64,000 nucleotides of DNA from VXRJ01 sp965246995 (GTDB taxonomy: Bacteria; Acidobacteriota; Vicinamibacteria; Vicinamibacterales; UBA8438): NCBI GenBank assembly GCA_965246995.1, contig OZ252008.1, positions 3,534,001 through 3,598,000 on the forward strand. Reading direction: 5' to 3'. The position numbers and the translations under genes are program-made. Below are positions 8,257 to 16,171 of this stretch, piece by piece. The first letter of the stretch is position 1. Each line of letters begins with the position of its first letter. The notes under the pieces were generated by a model. The model had not been told where the DNA came from. It worked only from the letters and a program-made list of their open reading frames with translations, and did no database searches.

Positions 8257-9306
8257 CTATCCCGCCGTCGTCCCGGTGCAGCTCGACCCCAGCCCCGCCG
8301 TGCATCCAAAGCAGTGGCGGTCGGTCACGATGGTCCGCGCCTCGAGCGCGGCCAGGTCGAAGTCAGCGATGTGCCGTGGGGATCGCCCGTTCACCGGCAG
8401 ATCCAGCATCTGATTGAAGTCGCAGTCGTACAGCGTCCCTTCCCACCCGACCGACAACGTGTTCCGGCACATCACTCCGCGCGCCGCCGCCGGGTTGTAG
8501 GCGTCGACCAGCCGCCCCATGTATGCCTCGAGATTGTCGGATTCAATCAACCACTCCAGAAACCGACTGATCGGCATGTTGGTGATGGCGTAGAGCGCAT
8601 CGAACCGGATCCCGTACAGGCGGTCGAGTTCCCGTTTCCATTCCTGCTCGAGCGACGGCTGCCCCAGCGGCAGGTACGCCCCGACCGGATTCGTCACCAG
8701 CACCAGCCGCAGCCCGGACCGGCCATCGCCGTAGCCCACCGCGTTCAATCGCTGCAATGCCTCAATTGACCGCTCGAACACGCCTTCACCCCGCTGCGCG
8801 TCCGTGTTGAGCTGGCGGTAGTGCGGCAGCGAGCAGATCACCTCCACTTGGTGCTCGGCGAGAAAGTCGATCAGATCCGCCTGCGACGGCAGGTTCAGCA
8901 CCGTCAGGTTGCAGCGATCGATCACGTGCCGATCCAGCGCCCGGCACTGCTCCACCAGCCATCGGAAATTCGGGTTGAGTTCCGGGGCGCCGCCGGTGAT
9001 GTCGACGGTCGGGATGGCGGTCGCACGCAGCGCCTGGACACATTGCGCCATCGTCTCCCGCGTCATTGCCTCCCGCCGGTCCGGCCCCGCGTCAACATGG
9101 CAATGCCGGCAGGTCTGATTGCACAGTTTCCCGACGTTGACCTGCAGGATCTCAATCCCCGTGGGGCGCAGTGGATGCAGCCCCTCGGCGCGGAGCGCCG
9201 CCGCAAACTCGCGCTCGACCGGGAGGCGATGGAGCACGGCGAGCTGTTCGCGCGGCGCCGCGAGCGGCGCCTGCCGCGCGGCAAGGGTTGGCAACGTTAT
9301 GGCCAT
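8257..9306 (-). CDS. arsS: Arsenosugar biosynthesis radical SAM protein ArsS
   Basis: A 349-residue radical SAM enzyme of the ArsS type. This family is tied to arsenosugar biosynthesis, adding a 5'-deoxyadenosyl group to dimethylated arsenic. The [4Fe-4S]-SAM motif CNQTCRHC has Cys at 62, 66 and 69, followed by VDAGPDRRE. The glycine-rich DITGGAPELNP and the RCNLTVL stretch are characteristic. The C-terminal DUF3641-type region holds additional cysteines (GVMCRNT, LYDCDFNQML, CFGCTAGLGSSC), which probably bind auxiliary clusters. It lies 52 bases behind the AhpD-like gene on the same strand, a pairing seen in other arsenosugar loci. No arsM methyltransferase is in the window. Confidence 0.92.
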   Translation of the reverse strand: MAITLPTLAARQAPLAAPREQLAVLHRLPVEREFAAALRAEGLHPLRPTGIEILQVNVGKLCNQTCRHCHVDAGPDRREAMTRETMAQCVQALRATAIPTVDITGGAPELNPNFRWLVEQCRALDRHVIDRCNLTVLNLPSQADLIDFLAEHQVEVICSLPHYRQLNTDAQRGEGVFERSIEALQRLNAVGYGDGRSGLRLVLVTNPVGAYLPLGQPSLEQEWKRELDRLYGIRFDALYAITNMPISRFLEWLIESDNLEAYMGRLVDAYNPAAARGVMCRNTLSVGWEGTLYDCDFNQMLDLPVNGRSPRHIADFDLAALEARTIVTDRHCFGCTAGLGSSCTGTTAG

Positions 9307-9358
9307 GGTGTGTCAGCGCCGGAAACGGGGGATGGACTCCCTCCGGTGCACTGGCGTT

Positions 9359-9694
9359 TCACATGCCGATACGGCCGGCATGATTCCGCATCTGCACGCC
9401 ATGAACCAGCGATGCTCCGCCGCGGATGGCCGAGGCGACATGGACCGCTTCGGTCATCTGGTCCATGTCGGCCCCCTTCTCCAGGGCGTCGGCGCTATAC
9501 GCATCGATGCAATACGGACACTGCACCGCGTGGGCGACCGCAAGAGCAATCAACGACTTCTCGCGCGCCGATAGCGCACCGTCCTCGAACACCGCGTTGT
9601 ACCAGGCGAAGAACTTCTCCGCCAGTTCCGGCCGGTTCTTGCCCATCTCGGGAAACCGTTCGAGGTCGTCCGCATGGTAGTACGTATCGTGCAT
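9359..9694 (-). CDS. Arsenosugar-associated AhpD-like (carboxymuconolactone decarboxylase fold) protein
   Basis: A 111-residue small protein of the AhpD/CMD fold, of the subtype repeatedly found next to ArsS and annotated as a peroxidase-like protein of arsenosugar biosynthesis. The active-site pair is CPYC in the AVQCPYCIDAYSADALEKG stretch, as in AhpD-type alkyl hydroperoxidases, with the conserved ALAVAHA helix before it. MHDTYYHADDL is the probable N-terminus; an in-frame ATG at 9706 and a TTG further upstream are possible, because the GGGAGG sequence lies a little far from 9694. It is transcribed ahead of arsS. Its exact reaction is not established. Confidence 0.85.
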   Translation of the reverse strand: MHDTYYHADDLERFPEMGKNRPELAEKFFAWYNAVFEDGALSAREKSLIALAVAHAVQCPYCIDAYSADALEKGADMDQMTEAVHVASAIRGGASLVHGVQMRNHAGRIGM

Positions 9695-9860
9695 GGTTCC
9701 CGGCATCCCTCCCAAACCGGCCGGCGCTACGGCTACAGGCGTTTACATTTCCATCGTAACCCCAAACCCCGGCAGGGTGCGACGCGGAGGGCCGGATGCA
9801 TCCGACCAGTTGCGCGAGGAGCACGTCTATCTTTCCGCTTCTCTCACGCGAGCCGGTGTA

Positions 9861-9877
9861 CTGACAGAATCTGACAG
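9861..9877. promoter_or_regulatory. TGACAG direct repeat upstream of WYL regulator
   Basis: Two copies of CTGACAG at 9861-9867 and 9871-9877 lie one helical turn (10 bases) apart, 26 bases before the WYL regulator start. The same arrangement recurs behind the gene at 10992-11008, so this is a candidate operator for the regulator itself (inference). Confidence 0.5.
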
Positions 9878-9902
9878 TTCAACCGTTTAGAACAGAGCCC
9901 TC

Positions 9903-10925
9903 ATGAGTCGCCCTGCCCGCCTGCTGGATCTCGTGCAACTCCTGGCCGGACGCCGTGCCCTGCCACTCAAGGAAATCGCCGAACGGTTCGAGATCTCCGA
10001 GCGGACGGCCTACCGCGACCTCTCGGAACTCTCCCTCCGCGGCATCCCGGTCACGCGGAACGACTACGGCTACCGCTTGCTCGACACAGCCGTAATCCGG
10101 CCCCTCGCCCTCACCGCAGCCGAGCGCGCCGTGCTCAAGCTGCTGCTGAACAATCCGGCGGCTCGGAAAGCGCCCGACGTGGTCAAGGCGCTCAAGCTGG
10201 TCGAAGCGAAGCTCGACCTGGCCACGCGGCAGATAGAAGAAACGCCCAGCGCGCTGACGCTTGCCGGTCCGGAGCGGTCGGGCAAACTGGAAGCAGGACT
10301 GACGTCGCGTCTCGAAGAAGCTATCGCGGGACGACAACCGATCTCGATCAACTACCGCTCCCTGGCGGGCGGCCTCCAGGCGTGGCGCGGTGTCGACCCG
10401 TACGAGATCTTCCACCGCGAGAACGCCTGGTACCTCGTCGGCCGCTGCCACCTTCACGACGAACCGCGCACCTTCAGGCTCGACCGCATCTCGCAGCTCA
10501 AGCCGCTGACCGGCGCCTTCCGGCGTCCCGACTTCGATATCAACGCTTTCCTCGAAAGCACCTGGGCGATCTACCGCGGGCGCACACGGCACGACATCGT
10601 CATCCACTTTGACGCGTCGCTCGCCCCGCTGATCGAACAGGGCTTCCACCACCCCACGGAAAAGGTGGAGAAGCTGGGCAACGGCAACCTCGAGTACCGC
10701 GTCGAACTCTCGCACCTCGACGAGATCGCCCGATGGGTCGTCAGCTTCGCCGGCCAGGCACGAGCCGTCCAGCCGCCGGTGCTCACTATCCTCGTCCACG
10801 ACATCGCCTCCGCCGCTCTGGACGCCCACAATCCCGAGACCCCCCAGCCGCCCAGCGGCCACCAGGAGGGGCTCCCCGGACTCTCCACGCTGGACAAACC
10901 GACCAGCCAGCGCCCGTTGATCTGA
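9903..10925 (+). CDS. WYL-domain transcriptional regulator
   Basis: A 340-residue cytoplasmic regulator of the DeoR-like HTH plus WYL class. The winged helix-turn-helix occupies about 1-60 (RLLDLVQLLAGRR, then ERFEISERTAYRDL as recognition helix). The middle has TAAERAVLKLLL, and the WYL domain is about 140-225, with AWYLVGRCHLHDEPRTFRLDRI. A C-terminal WCX-like segment runs about 235-320. WYL domains sense ligands, often nucleotides or single-stranded nucleic acid. The last about 30 residues are proline-rich and may be dispensable. Paired CTGACAG repeats lie both before this gene and before the next one, so it may control itself and the gene at 11118. Its neighbours give no direct clue to the signal. 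Confidence 0.9.
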   Translation: MSRPARLLDLVQLLAGRRALPLKEIAERFEISERTAYRDLSELSLRGIPVTRNDYGYRLLDTAVIRPLALTAAERAVLKLLLNNPAARKAPDVVKALKLVEAKLDLATRQIEETPSALTLAGPERSGKLEAGLTSRLEEAIAGRQPISINYRSLAGGLQAWRGVDPYEIFHRENAWYLVGRCHLHDEPRTFRLDRISQLKPLTGAFRRPDFDINAFLESTWAIYRGRTRHDIVIHFDASLAPLIEQGFHHPTEKVEKLGNGNLEYRVELSHLDEIARWVVSFAGQARAVQPPVLTILVHDIASAALDAHNPETPQPPSGHQEGLPGLSTLDKPTSQRPLI

Positions 10926-10991
10926 CGCTCCGATCCGACACTCGCCACGAGTCAGCGGCTTCCGTCACGTTCTGCGGAGGCCCTCAAGGTC

Positions 10992-11008
10992 CTGACAGGT
11001 TCTGACAG
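10992..11008. promoter_or_regulatory. TGACAG direct repeat between WYL regulator and next gene
   Basis: CTGACAG occurs at 10992-10998 and 11002-11008, again exactly 10 bases apart, with spacer GTT. The spacing and sequence match the pair in front of the WYL gene at 9861-9877. It sits about 110 bases upstream of the gene at 11118 and is a likely binding site for the same regulator (inference). Confidence 0.5.
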
Positions 11009-11117
11009 GTTCTCCGCCTACGGTTAGACCGTCGCCCGGTCGTCACCCGACACACGTGGTCAAGGCCGGCATTCGGCCCGGCGACCAATCCCGGTCCGGG
11101 CATTCTGGAGGAAACAG

Positions 11118-11576
11118 ATGATCGCTAGATTCATTGGACTCATGATCGCTTTCGTTCTGCTGATGCCGATCGGCGCCGCGGCACAGAACGTCACTGCTGA
11201 AGTCGGTGGAGCAGGTTTCGGCGTGGCAGCCCGCACGTCATTCGGTACGGTGTCAAGTGGTGTAGGGGGAGGTTACGCCGGCGCGTCGGTGGCCATCCCG
11301 GACACGACATGGCTTCAGCCATACGTCGCTGTCAATGGCTTCTCCGATCTCGGCGTTCTCTGGCAGGCTGGCGCCAACCTCAGGCTCGGCCCGGAACGGT
11401 GGCTCGCTCGCCCTGCAGCACGCATAGGCGCGGCGTTCAGCGACGGCGGAGAAGTTACCGGCGGCATCGGCGTCCATGTGGGTCGCAACGCTGGCGCAGC
11501 GTTCACGGCCGACTGGGGATCAGTCGAGGGGATCGTGTTTTCCGTGGTCCACATCGGCGCCTTCTTCAGCTTCTAG
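11118..11576 (+). CDS. Small secreted, probably outer-membrane or periplasmic beta protein
   Basis: A 152-residue protein with a signal peptide (MIARFIGLMIAF to GAAAQ) and a good ribosome-binding site (GGAGGAAACAG before the ATG). The mature part is glycine-rich, with alternating hydrophobic strands and the final residues FFSF. A terminal phenylalanine is typical of outer-membrane beta-barrels, so a small barrel is possible. I do not recognise a family. It is preceded by the TGACAG direct repeat shared with the WYL regulator and followed by a strong GC hairpin, so it is probably a single-gene transcript controlled by the regulator. Function unknown. Confidence 0.65.
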   Translation: MIARFIGLMIAFVLLMPIGAAAQNVTAEVGGAGFGVAARTSFGTVSSGVGGGYAGASVAIPDTTWLQPYVAVNGFSDLGVLWQAGANLRLGPERWLARPAARIGAAFSDGGEVTGGIGVHVGRNAGAAFTADWGSVEGIVFSVVHIGAFFSF

Positions 11577-11582
11577 CTGGGC

Positions 11583-11612
11583 GGGCCGGCGCACGAGGAT
11601 GCGCGCCGGCCC
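11583..11612. terminator. GC-rich hairpin after the small secreted gene
   Basis: Perfect 10-base-pair arms GGGCCGGCGC (11583-11592) and GCGCCGGCCC (11603-11612) with a 10-base loop begin seven bases after the stop at 11576. There is no U-tract. The position favours a terminator or 3'-end stabiliser. Confidence 0.55.
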
Positions 11613-11728
11613 ATCCGGCCCGACCTTACCCTGGCAACCTGCTGCACGATACGTAAACATGACGCCGTCCTCCTGCTGGGCTCCGGGCATTCGATAGCAG
11701 GGCAACCAATCGAGAAGGACAAAATCCC

Positions 11729-13312
11729 ATGCATTCGCTCATCCCCCGTTTCGCCTTTTCCGTCCTGCTTCTCGGACTTCTGCTCCTGCCGGACCAAGCG
11801 GCAGCCCAGCGCTGGAACGACCTTGAAGATGCGCTCGAAGGCCGGGAGCTGGTCCTCAGACCAACCTTCGAGGGCCGCCGAAAGGTCTACCTCGACATGG
11901 AGAACGACAGCGTCTTCGCGCTCCATCGGGGAAACCGCCTCTTCCCTCTTCGGGAGAGCGAGACGGTCCGGATTACCGACGCCGACCCGGAGGATGACCA
12001 CATCGAACTCGAACTGCAGAGCCCACGTCTCGGCCGTGGCCGTGTCGATTTCTACGGCCCGGCGCCATCGGCCGAGGACTTCGAGAGCTGGCTGGATGAA
12101 GTGTTCGAGGTGACGACCGCTGAAGCTGACTTCCAGCGTTACGTCGGGAATGGGCAGAGCCGGACGCTGCACACCCGGGGGGCGAATCACCTACCGGCAA
12201 CGGCAGACCGGCAGCTTTTTGCGACGGAGGCCGATGCGGTTGCCAGTGGGTACAACCGCTGCGGCGTCTGTTTTGTCCCTACCCCCGATGTCTCGAACTA
12301 CGAAACCGAGCGTTCGCTTGCGCTGATGTCGTTGCAGCAGGTGCAGTCCGCGTTCTATCCGCTTGTCGATACGGAACTGCAGGAGTACGTCGAAGGGCTC
12401 GGGGAGCAGGTTCTTGCCAACTGGCCGGTTCCTCTCAAGGGCTACCGGTACCGGTTCCAGGTGGTGGACGCCGACGACATTAACGCGTTCGCAGTCCCTA
12501 CGGGATACGTCTTCCTGACCCGCGGGCTCCTTGAATCCCTCGAGGGTGAGAACGAAGTGGCGGCAATCCTCGCCCACGAGATCGCTCATGTCGAGAGTCG
12601 TCACAGCTACCGCATCTGGCGAAACGCGCAGCGGGCCTCGACCATCGCCGGGATCGTAGGCATTCTGGCTGGGGGCACCGACAACGTCGCTGACGACATC
12701 GTCGCTACGATGACCTCCTTCACGGCGAACCTGTTCATGGCGGGTCACGGGCGCGACCGTGAACGCGAAGCAGACCTGTTCGCAAGCTTCTACCTCAACG
12801 AGGTGGATGTCGGTGATGAACCACTGCTGAATTCGTTCCGCAAGCTCAAGTTTGCTCGCGACGCCTACGATCCCTTCGGGGACGGGAGCGGCGGGTTGTT
12901 CGCGAGCCACCCGCACATCGACGAGCGTCTTGACAGGGCTACCGGAACAGTCACCACGTCGTTCGCTGAAGAAGACGTGTTCCAGGGCGTGACGGACAAT
13001 GGTGAGTTGGTTGCCACCCTCCGCTTCGACGTGCAGCGGCTCTTCCGGAACGAGCTGGACGTGGTCGCAACGCTTTCGACAACCCCGGAACTTGGCGAAG
13101 AAGACGACGTTAATACGATCAACATCCGGGTGGCCGGTCAACGCATTGAACTGAGAGAGCGGACGGCCGAGAAGATCTTCCCAAGCGATGAGGTCTCGGC
13201 AGTCTTCGGCAACGATGGCGCACGGGGATTGATCGAGGGACCGATCGAGTCGGTAGATCTCGACTTGCGGAACGTCGACCGCTGGGAGCGCGTCGCGGCC
13301 ATCGCACCGTAG
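11729..13312 (+). CDS. Secreted M48-family zinc metalloprotease
   Basis: A 527-residue exported protein with a signal peptide ending AAAQR. The zinc-binding motif HEIAH (residues 283-287) and the downstream glutamate of EREAD (Glu347) are all present, so the protease site looks intact. The protease domain covers about 190-410 and carries YRFQVVDADDINAFAVPTGYVFLTRGLL, the usual M48 pattern of BepA/YfgC-type periplasmic proteases that survey outer-membrane protein assembly. The N-terminal 170 residues and the beta-rich C-terminal about 110 residues are extra. CGVCF near residue 178 might hold a disulfide. It is convergent with the AAA ATPase gene. A role in envelope protein quality control is an inference from the family. 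Confidence 0.88.
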   Translation: MHSLIPRFAFSVLLLGLLLLPDQAAAQRWNDLEDALEGRELVLRPTFEGRRKVYLDMENDSVFALHRGNRLFPLRESETVRITDADPEDDHIELELQSPRLGRGRVDFYGPAPSAEDFESWLDEVFEVTTAEADFQRYVGNGQSRTLHTRGANHLPATADRQLFATEADAVASGYNRCGVCFVPTPDVSNYETERSLALMSLQQVQSAFYPLVDTELQEYVEGLGEQVLANWPVPLKGYRYRFQVVDADDINAFAVPTGYVFLTRGLLESLEGENEVAAILAHEIAHVESRHSYRIWRNAQRASTIAGIVGILAGGTDNVADDIVATMTSFTANLFMAGHGRDREREADLFASFYLNEVDVGDEPLLNSFRKLKFARDAYDPFGDGSGGLFASHPHIDERLDRATGTVTTSFAEEDVFQGVTDNGELVATLRFDVQRLFRNELDVVATLSTTPELGEEDDVNTINIRVAGQRIELRERTAEKIFPSDEVSAVFGNDGARGLIEGPIESVDLDLRNVDRWERVAAIAP

Positions 13313-13315
13313 AGA

Positions 13316-13331
13316 ACAGCGACGTCGCTGT
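13316..13331. terminator. Perfect palindrome between convergent genes
   Basis: The 16-base perfect palindrome ACAGCGACGTCGCTGT lies between the stop codons of the M48 protease (13312) and the AAA ATPase (13342). Location between convergent genes suggests a bidirectional terminator, although there is no loop spacer or U-tract. Confidence 0.35.
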
Positions 13332-13341
13332 CTGCGGATCA

Positions 13342-14526
13342 CTAAGACAGGTTCTGCAGCCCGGTGAGCAGCGTCGCCAGCTCACGGAGGCCGATCGCTT
13401 CGATCCCCTCGGCCATCGGGTAGCGCTCATCGCCCGAGTAGACGACGAACGATCGGTCGACTTCCAGGTCGTCGCGCGCATGGTAGAAACCGCGCGCCAG
13501 TGCGGGGGCCAGACCGTGTTTCACCTCGATTGCCCAGCGACCGCGGTTCCCAGGCAGGTCGAGCAACAGGTCGATCTCCGCTCCGGCTGACGTCCGGTAG
13601 AAACCAGCGTCGGTGAAAGATGGTGCGACGCGCAGCAGGCTCTCAATGACGAAACCCTCCCAGCTTGCGCCGACCACCGGATGGCCCATGAGTGCGCTGT
13701 AGTCATCGATCCGCAGCAAGGCATGCAACAGACCGCTGTCGCGCACGTACACCTTCGGCGACTTGACGAGGCGCTTACGGACGTTCGCATGGACAGGCCG
13801 CAGCCGCCGGACCAGCAGCAGATCGACCAGAAGATCGATGTAGCGGCTGACGGTCGGCGAACTGACCGACAAAGACGCCGCGAGCTTCGACGCGTCCAGC
13901 AGCGTCCCTTGACCGTGCGCCAACATGGTCCAGAGCCGCTCCAGTGTTTCCGCGGGAACACGCGGCCCGAACTCCGGCACCTCCCTCTGCAGGTAGGTGC
14001 GTACCAGGTTTCCCCGGTAGGCAAAGCTGTCGACATCGTTCTTCGCGAGGAAGCTGAGTGGGAATCCGCCGCGCAACCAGAGCTTCGTGGTCGACGCCGC
14101 ATCCGGCGCCGCTTCCAGTACGTCGAACGGCTGCAACTCGACGTACTCGATCCGACCCGCCAGACTCTCACCCGACTGACGCAGCAACTCCATCGATGCC
14201 GATCCGAGCACCAGGAAGCGACCGGTCCCCCGACCCTCCCGGCGCCCCCGATCGATGATCCCGCGGAGCTCCTGAAAGAGTTCCGGCGTTCGGTGAATCT
14301 CGTCGAGGATTACCAGCCGGTCCTCGTAGTCCCGCAAGAAAAGCGCCGGTGCGGCGAGCTTGTTGCGGGCCTCGGATGTCTCCAAATCCAGGTAGAGAGC
14401 GTCCCCACCTGTGGCTATCTGATGCGCCAGCGTCGTCTTTCCCGCCTGGCGCGGGCCAATCAGCGCGACCGCCGCCTGGCGCTGAAGACCGCGCGCCACG
14501 GCCGCTGCCGCCCTTCGGTCCATCAT
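13342..14526 (-). CDS. AAA ATPase with DUF4143 domain
   Basis: A 394-residue cytoplasmic ATPase of the AAA_14/DUF4143 family. Walker A is GPRQAGKT (24-31) and Walker B is RLVILDEIH. A sensor-like GSASMELL follows. The C-terminal DUF4143 part begins with a winged-helix segment (ASLSVSSPTVSRYIDLLVDLLLVRRL) and ends in a PD-(D/E)XK-like fold with AGAEIDLLLDLPGNRGRWAIEVK, containing the E..D....EVK residues. Family members are common and sporadic, with an unclear role. The start is ATGATG at 14526/14523, immediately abutting a symmetric promoter palindrome; a -10-like TAATAT lies 7 bases before the ATG, implying a leaderless transcript. It is divergent from the small secreted protein at 14579. 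Confidence 0.88.
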   Translation of the reverse strand: MMDRRAAAAVARGLQRQAAVALIGPRQAGKTTLAHQIATGGDALYLDLETSEARNKLAAPALFLRDYEDRLVILDEIHRTPELFQELRGIIDRGRREGRGTGRFLVLGSASMELLRQSGESLAGRIEYVELQPFDVLEAAPDAASTTKLWLRGGFPLSFLAKNDVDSFAYRGNLVRTYLQREVPEFGPRVPAETLERLWTMLAHGQGTLLDASKLAASLSVSSPTVSRYIDLLVDLLLVRRLRPVHANVRKRLVKSPKVYVRDSGLLHALLRIDDYSALMGHPVVGASWEGFVIESLLRVAPSFTDAGFYRTSAGAEIDLLLDLPGNRGRWAIEVKHGLAPALARGFYHARDDLEVDRSFVVYSGDERYPMAEGIEAIGLRELATLLTGLQNLS

Positions 14527-14563
14527 CCTTGTAATATTATTGCACTGCATTAATATTACAAGG
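14527..14563. promoter_or_regulatory. Symmetric divergent promoter palindrome
   Basis: Perfect 13-base inverted arms at 14527-14539 (CCTTGTAATATTA) and 14551-14563, separated by 11 bases, in an AT-rich island. Each strand reads TTGTAA, 16 bases, TAATAT, a convincing sigma-70-type -35/-10 pair. The two promoters therefore overlap completely and are mirror images. The leftward one fires directly into the AAA ATPase start; the rightward one serves the gene at 14579 with a GGGAGGA ribosome site. A dimeric repressor binding here would control both genes. Confidence 0.7.
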
Positions 14564-14578
14564 TTATAGGGAGGATCC

Positions 14579-14992
14579 ATGCCCAAGCTTGCGACCGCCA
14601 TCGCCAGTGCCTTGACCCTTCTTGTCCTGACCCCACTCGCAGCGGCCCAGCAGCCCGAACAGCCGGAGAAGTACCTGCTGCTCGCCACCAACCGCACCGG
14701 GACCATGCAGGACGAGCTCAACGAGGCTGGCGCGCGCGGCTACCGATTCGCAGGCACCCAGGGTGGCGAGACCTCCTTCGGCGGCAATGAGGCGGTCGTC
14801 ATCATGACGCTCGACCCCGACGGCCAGCGGTTTCAGTACATCCTGCTTGCCACGAACCGCACCGGCACGATGCAGAGCGAAATGAACGAGGCGCCGCCGG
14901 AGTACAACTTCGTTGGCATGACCGTGTTCCGCTCGACGTTCGGTGGCCGGGAGGCCGCCGTCATCCTCGAAGCCGAAATCACCAACGACTGA
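14579..14992 (+). CDS. Secreted protein of two tandem ATNRTGTMQ repeats
   Basis: A 137-residue exported protein (signal peptide to about residue 24) built of two copies of one unit of about 45 residues. Unit 1 (32-76) has YLLLATNRTGTMQDELNEAG and SFGGNEAVVIM. Unit 2 (87-130) has YILLATNRTGTMQSEMNEAP and TFGGREAAVIL. The pattern recalls small DUF4177-like domains, but I cannot assign a family with certainty. GGGAGGA lies 6 bases before the ATG. It is driven by the rightward half of the symmetric promoter that also drives the DUF4143 ATPase. Function unknown. Confidence 0.72.
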   Translation: MPKLATAIASALTLLVLTPLAAAQQPEQPEKYLLLATNRTGTMQDELNEAGARGYRFAGTQGGETSFGGNEAVVIMTLDPDGQRFQYILLATNRTGTMQSEMNEAPPEYNFVGMTVFRSTFGGREAAVILEAEITND

Positions 14993-15207
14993 CCCGTCGG
15001 GGTCGTCGTGAACGCGAACGTCCAAGGCCGCGTAAAAACGGTCGGATCCTCGATGGTCGCCTCGAAGTGAAGAGTGTGGGCGCCAGGCGCCAGCGCTCAA
15101 GCACCCACGCGCCCCGCCCAGGGTCCCGCGGGCGAGCGGCGGATTCGTTGAGACTCGATTGCATTCCCACCCCCGCCTGCGCAAGACTCCCTCGCTGGAG
15201 GCAAGAC

Positions 15208-15586
15208 ATGACGCGCACCGTTCTCGGAACTCTCTCATTCGGTCTGGCGGCCATCCTGGCCGCCAGCACGCTGCCGTCTGACAGCAGCACCGCCGCCCAG
15301 GCGCCCGGCCCGATCCCGGTTGCCACCATCGGCCAGCTCGAACGGGCGATGGTCGGCCCTTCCTCCGACGCCATCTTCAACGTCGGCCGCGCGGAACCGG
15401 CAACGGACGACGAATGGCTCGCACTGGAAGACGCCGCTGTCATCCTGACCGAGGCACCCAATCTCTACATGATGGACGGACGCCGCGCCGACGACGGCGA
15501 GTGGATCACGATGGCGCGTGCGATGTACGAGGCCGGACGGGCCGCTCTCGTCGCCGTTGAAGCGCGTGACGTCGACGGGATCCTGG
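15208..15586 (+). pseudogene. Truncated c'-like cytochrome gene interrupted by IS remnant
   Basis: The N-terminal 126 residues of an exported helical protein (signal peptide ending AAQ; GGAGG before the ATG). The body (FNVGRAEPATDDEWLALEDAAVIL, then EGWxxxARAMYEAG-like and EARDVDGIL) matches secreted proteins of the cytochrome c'-like type, in which such a helix bundle is followed by a C-terminal CxxCH haem site. Here the frame runs at about 15586 into reverse-complement transposase sequence and continues as nonsense to 15819. The haem site is therefore missing and the gene is probably dead. The parent family is inferred from the helix pattern. Confidence 0.65.
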
Positions 15587-16145
15587 GACTCTCGACATGG
15601 CGTTTGCGAAAGCAGCGACTTGCGCTTCTCGAGAAGGCCACCTCCTCGGCGTCGAGCTCCGGCGCGCGGTCGGCATTCGTCCAGTATCAGCCAGCGCTCA
15701 TGGCGGGTGCTCAAGCCGTGGTCGTTGAGGGTTTTCTGAATCGTGATGGACGACACCCGGCAGCCCTCCGGCGACAGCATCGCCTCGAGCCGGTTGCGGC
15801 CATAGGCCGGATGCTCTAACGCCAGCTCCCTGATCCGAGCACCATCTCCGGTGGGGTCGTCTGCGGGTGGCTCTCGTGGATCGGCGGCAGGTCCCGCAGA
15901 CCCTCGAACCCGTGGGTCTGGAAGCGCCGCTTCCACTCGTAGAAGCTCGTCCGATCCGTTCCCCGCTGACGGTACGCCTCGGCAACGTTCCCCAACTTCT
16001 GCGCCAGTTCCAGAACGCTCAGGCTTGCTCGGCGAGCCCGCTCCTCCCATCACGTTTTGCCGCTGTCAGACTTCGTTGCCGTGCGTCCCATGAGGACCTC
16101 CTTTCCGTGCAAAACAGCACCGCTAGCTAGAGGGTTAAGAGGACA
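15586..16145 (-). mobile_element. Decayed IS3/IS481-type transposase remnant
   Basis: Reading leftward from 16145 (end TGTCCTCTTAACCCTC) there is a ribosome site, an ATG at 16091 (MGRTATKSDSGK) and then a stop. In shifted frames come LELAQKLGNVAEAYRQRG, RTSFYEWKRRFQTHGFEGL, RIRELALEHPAYGRNRLEAM and CFRKRHVES. These are the N-terminal helix-turn-helix parts and the start of the integrase core of a transposase. At least two frameshifts and one stop are needed to read it. The DDE catalytic domain and the other terminus are absent, and the remnant ends inside the cytochrome-like gene at about 15586. Confidence 0.75.
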
Positions 16146-16171
16146 CTTCAGGAGCACTTGGCTACTGTGTC

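Noticed and set aside
14993..15207. Gap between the two-repeat secreted gene and the cytochrome-like gene
   Set aside because: Checked for a gene, tRNA or hairpin of note; only GC-rich sequence with a short GGCGCC repeat was seen.
15067..15819. A 250-residue open frame across the cytochrome-like gene
   Set aside because: The first 47 codons precede the true ATG with its GGAGG site, and the last part is reverse-complement transposase sequence.
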